Assembly: GCA_903907615.1 (NCBI GenBank)
Contig: CAIVOR010000369.1
Span: 1-31,457 of the forward strand
Source of the DNA: an uncultured Microbacteriaceae bacterium
GTDB taxonomy: Bacteria > Actinomycetota > Actinomycetes > Actinomycetales > Microbacteriaceae
Length of the DNA: 31,457 bases
Direction of reading: 5' to 3'
Below are positions 30,497-31,457 of this stretch, one piece after another. Below the pieces are notes generated by a model that was not told where the DNA came from, ran no database searches, and worked only from the letters and a program-made list of their open reading frames with translations. Both the position numbers and the translations under genes were made by a program. How positions within the stretch are numbered: position 1 is the first letter of the stretch; each line of letters starts with the position of its first letter.

Positions 30497-31457
30497 CTAC
30501 TTCTTCTTCTTGACGATCTTCTCTTGCTTGACCTCTTCGGCCGGCAGCGCGACAAACTCTTCGCGGCCTACCGAGGCAAGTGGCTTGCCCTCGCCGGTCT
30601 GGAACTCCTGCTTGAAGTCGGCGATGGCCTTTTCCAGCTCGGACACCGTGGCGTCGGAGAGCTCGTTGGTCTCGGCGAGGTTCTTCAGCACCTTGGTCTT
30701 GCGGCCACAGAAGTCGATGAACTCCTTTTCGAAGCGCAGGATGTCTTCGATGGGCACCTCGTCGAGCTTGCCCGTGGTGCCGGCCCAGATCGAGACGACC
30801 TGGTTTTCGACGGGGTACGGGCTGAACTGAGGCTGCTTGAGCAACTCGGTGAGGCGTGCGCCACGAGCGAGCTGACGGCGGCTGGCCGCATCGAGGTCCG
30901 AGGCGAACATGGCGAAGGCCTCGAGAGCGCGGTACTGAGCCAACTCGAGCTTCAACGTTCCCGACACCTTCTTGATGGACTTCACCTGAGCGTCACCACC
31001 CACGCGCGACACCGAGATACCCACGTCAACAGCGGGACGCTGGTTGGCGTTGAAGAGGTCGGACTGCAGGAAGATCTGGCCGTCCGTGATCGAAATCACG
31101 TTGGTGGGAATGTAGGCCGAGACGTCGTTGGCCTTGGTCTCGATGATGGGCAGACCCGTCATCGAACCGGCGCCGAGGGCGTCCGACAGTTTGGCGCAAC
31201 GCTCCAGCAGACGCGAGTGCAGGTAAAAGACGTCACCGGGGTATGCCTCACGTCCCGGCGGACGACGCAGCAACAGCGATACGGCACGGTAGGCCTCAGC
31301 CTGCTTCGAGAGGTCATCAAAAATGATGAGGACGTGCTTGCCCGAGTACATCCAGTGCTGGCCGATGGCCGAACCGGTGTAGGGAGCGAGGTACTTGAAT
31401 CCGGCGGGGTCAGACGCGGGAGCGGCCACGATGGTGGTGTACTCCATGGCGCCGGCC
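30497..31457 (-). CDS. atpA: ATP synthase alpha subunit, C-terminal part (cut by window edge)
   Basis: Non-catalytic nucleotide-binding F1 subunit. The window holds the last 319 residues, starting at about AGAMEYTTIVAAPASDPAGF, so the P-loop domain start is outside. Visible signatures include GKHVLIIFDDLSKQAEAYR, LLLRRPPGREAYPGDVFYLH, LPIIETKANDVSAYIPTNVI, SITDGQIFLQSDLFNANQRP and AVDVGISVSRVGG. The C-terminus carries a lysine-rich tail (EEVKQEKIVKKKK). It continues past the right edge without a stop. Gene order atpA-G-D-C is standard. Confidence 0.98.
   Translation of the reverse strand, partial: AGAMEYTTIVAAPASDPAGFKYLAPYTGSAIGQHWMYSGKHVLIIFDDLSKQAEAYRAVSLLLRRPPGREAYPGDVFYLHSRLLERCAKLSDALGAGSMTGLPIIETKANDVSAYIPTNVISITDGQIFLQSDLFNANQRPAVDVGISVSRVGGDAQVKSIKKVSGTLKLELAQYRALEAFAMFASDLDAASRRQLARGARLTELLKQPQFSPYPVENQVVSIWAGTTGKLDEVPIEDILRFEKEFIDFCGRKTKVLKNLAETNELSDATVSELEKAIADFKQEFQTGEGKPLASVGREEFVALPAEEVKQEKIVKKKK

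Noticed and set aside
1..31457. tRNA/rRNA genes, CRISPR arrays, insertion sequences, prophage or integrase genes
   Set aside because: None seen by reading both strands; the window is almost entirely protein-coding.

Overview
The window looks like chromosomal DNA from a high-GC Gram-positive bacterium (Actinobacteria), most likely family Microbacteriaceae. The grounds are the high GC, the gene order dxr-rseP-ispG-(MFS)-proS, the F1 ATPase order atpA-G-D-C, an IspG N-terminus beginning MPAVNLGMP, and many leaderless TANNNT-N6-start promoters. The genome is compact: no gene-free stretch exceeds about 120 bp, and I saw no RNA gene, insertion sequence, CRISPR array or phage gene. The family assignment is inference.

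Layout. (1) 1-5447, minus strand: dxr, rseP/rip1-like site-2 protease, ispG, an MFS exporter and the 5' part of proS. dxr and ispG belong to the non-mevalonate isoprenoid pathway. (2) 5470-7942, plus strand: gabT and ald (4-aminobutyrate transaminase and alanine dehydrogenase). (3) 7939-23557, minus strand: a 15.6-kb, nine-gene tightly packed cluster. In transcription order it encodes an FHA protein, a PP2C phosphatase, a soluble Ser/Thr kinase, a 1861-residue Ig-like/fibronectin-III membrane-anchored protein, a MoxR AAA+ ATPase, a DUF58 protein, a membrane transglutaminase-fold protein, a zinc-ribbon FHA protein, and an FtsK/SpoIIIE (EccC/EssC-like) ATPase. (4) 23673-26941, plus strand: a class III (polyamine-type) aminotransferase, TspO, and the alkylation-repair pair ogt-tag. 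(5) 26984-31457, minus strand: atpA (partial), atpG, atpD, atpC and a yaaA-family gene.

The nine-gene cluster is the most interesting region. Its core (kinase, FN3 protein, AAA ATPase, DUF58, transglutaminase, PP2C) matches what I recall as the bifidobacterial 'PFNA' operon, so the core is not wholly new. Here it is extended by two FHA proteins and a two-domain FtsK/SpoIIIE ATPase, and its transglutaminase domain has lost the catalytic Cys and His. A reasonable model is a phospho-signalling module (kinase, phosphatase and FHA readers) controlling a MoxR/DUF58/transglutaminase-fold membrane assembly and a very large surface protein, with a T7SS-like motor nearby. No WXG100 substrate or other ESX core component is visible.

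The second theme is transcription. Seven start codons (proS, ispG, rseP, the first FHA gene, gabT, tspO, ogt) have a TANNNT hexamer ending exactly six bases upstream, as expected of leaderless mRNAs. This fixes several GTG starts and implies that rseP, ispG and proS each have a promoter inside an apparent operon. The FtsK-like gene has an ambiguous 5' end: a protein-like reading frame upstream is offset by one base, suggesting a frameshift, a sequence error or a wrongly placed start.
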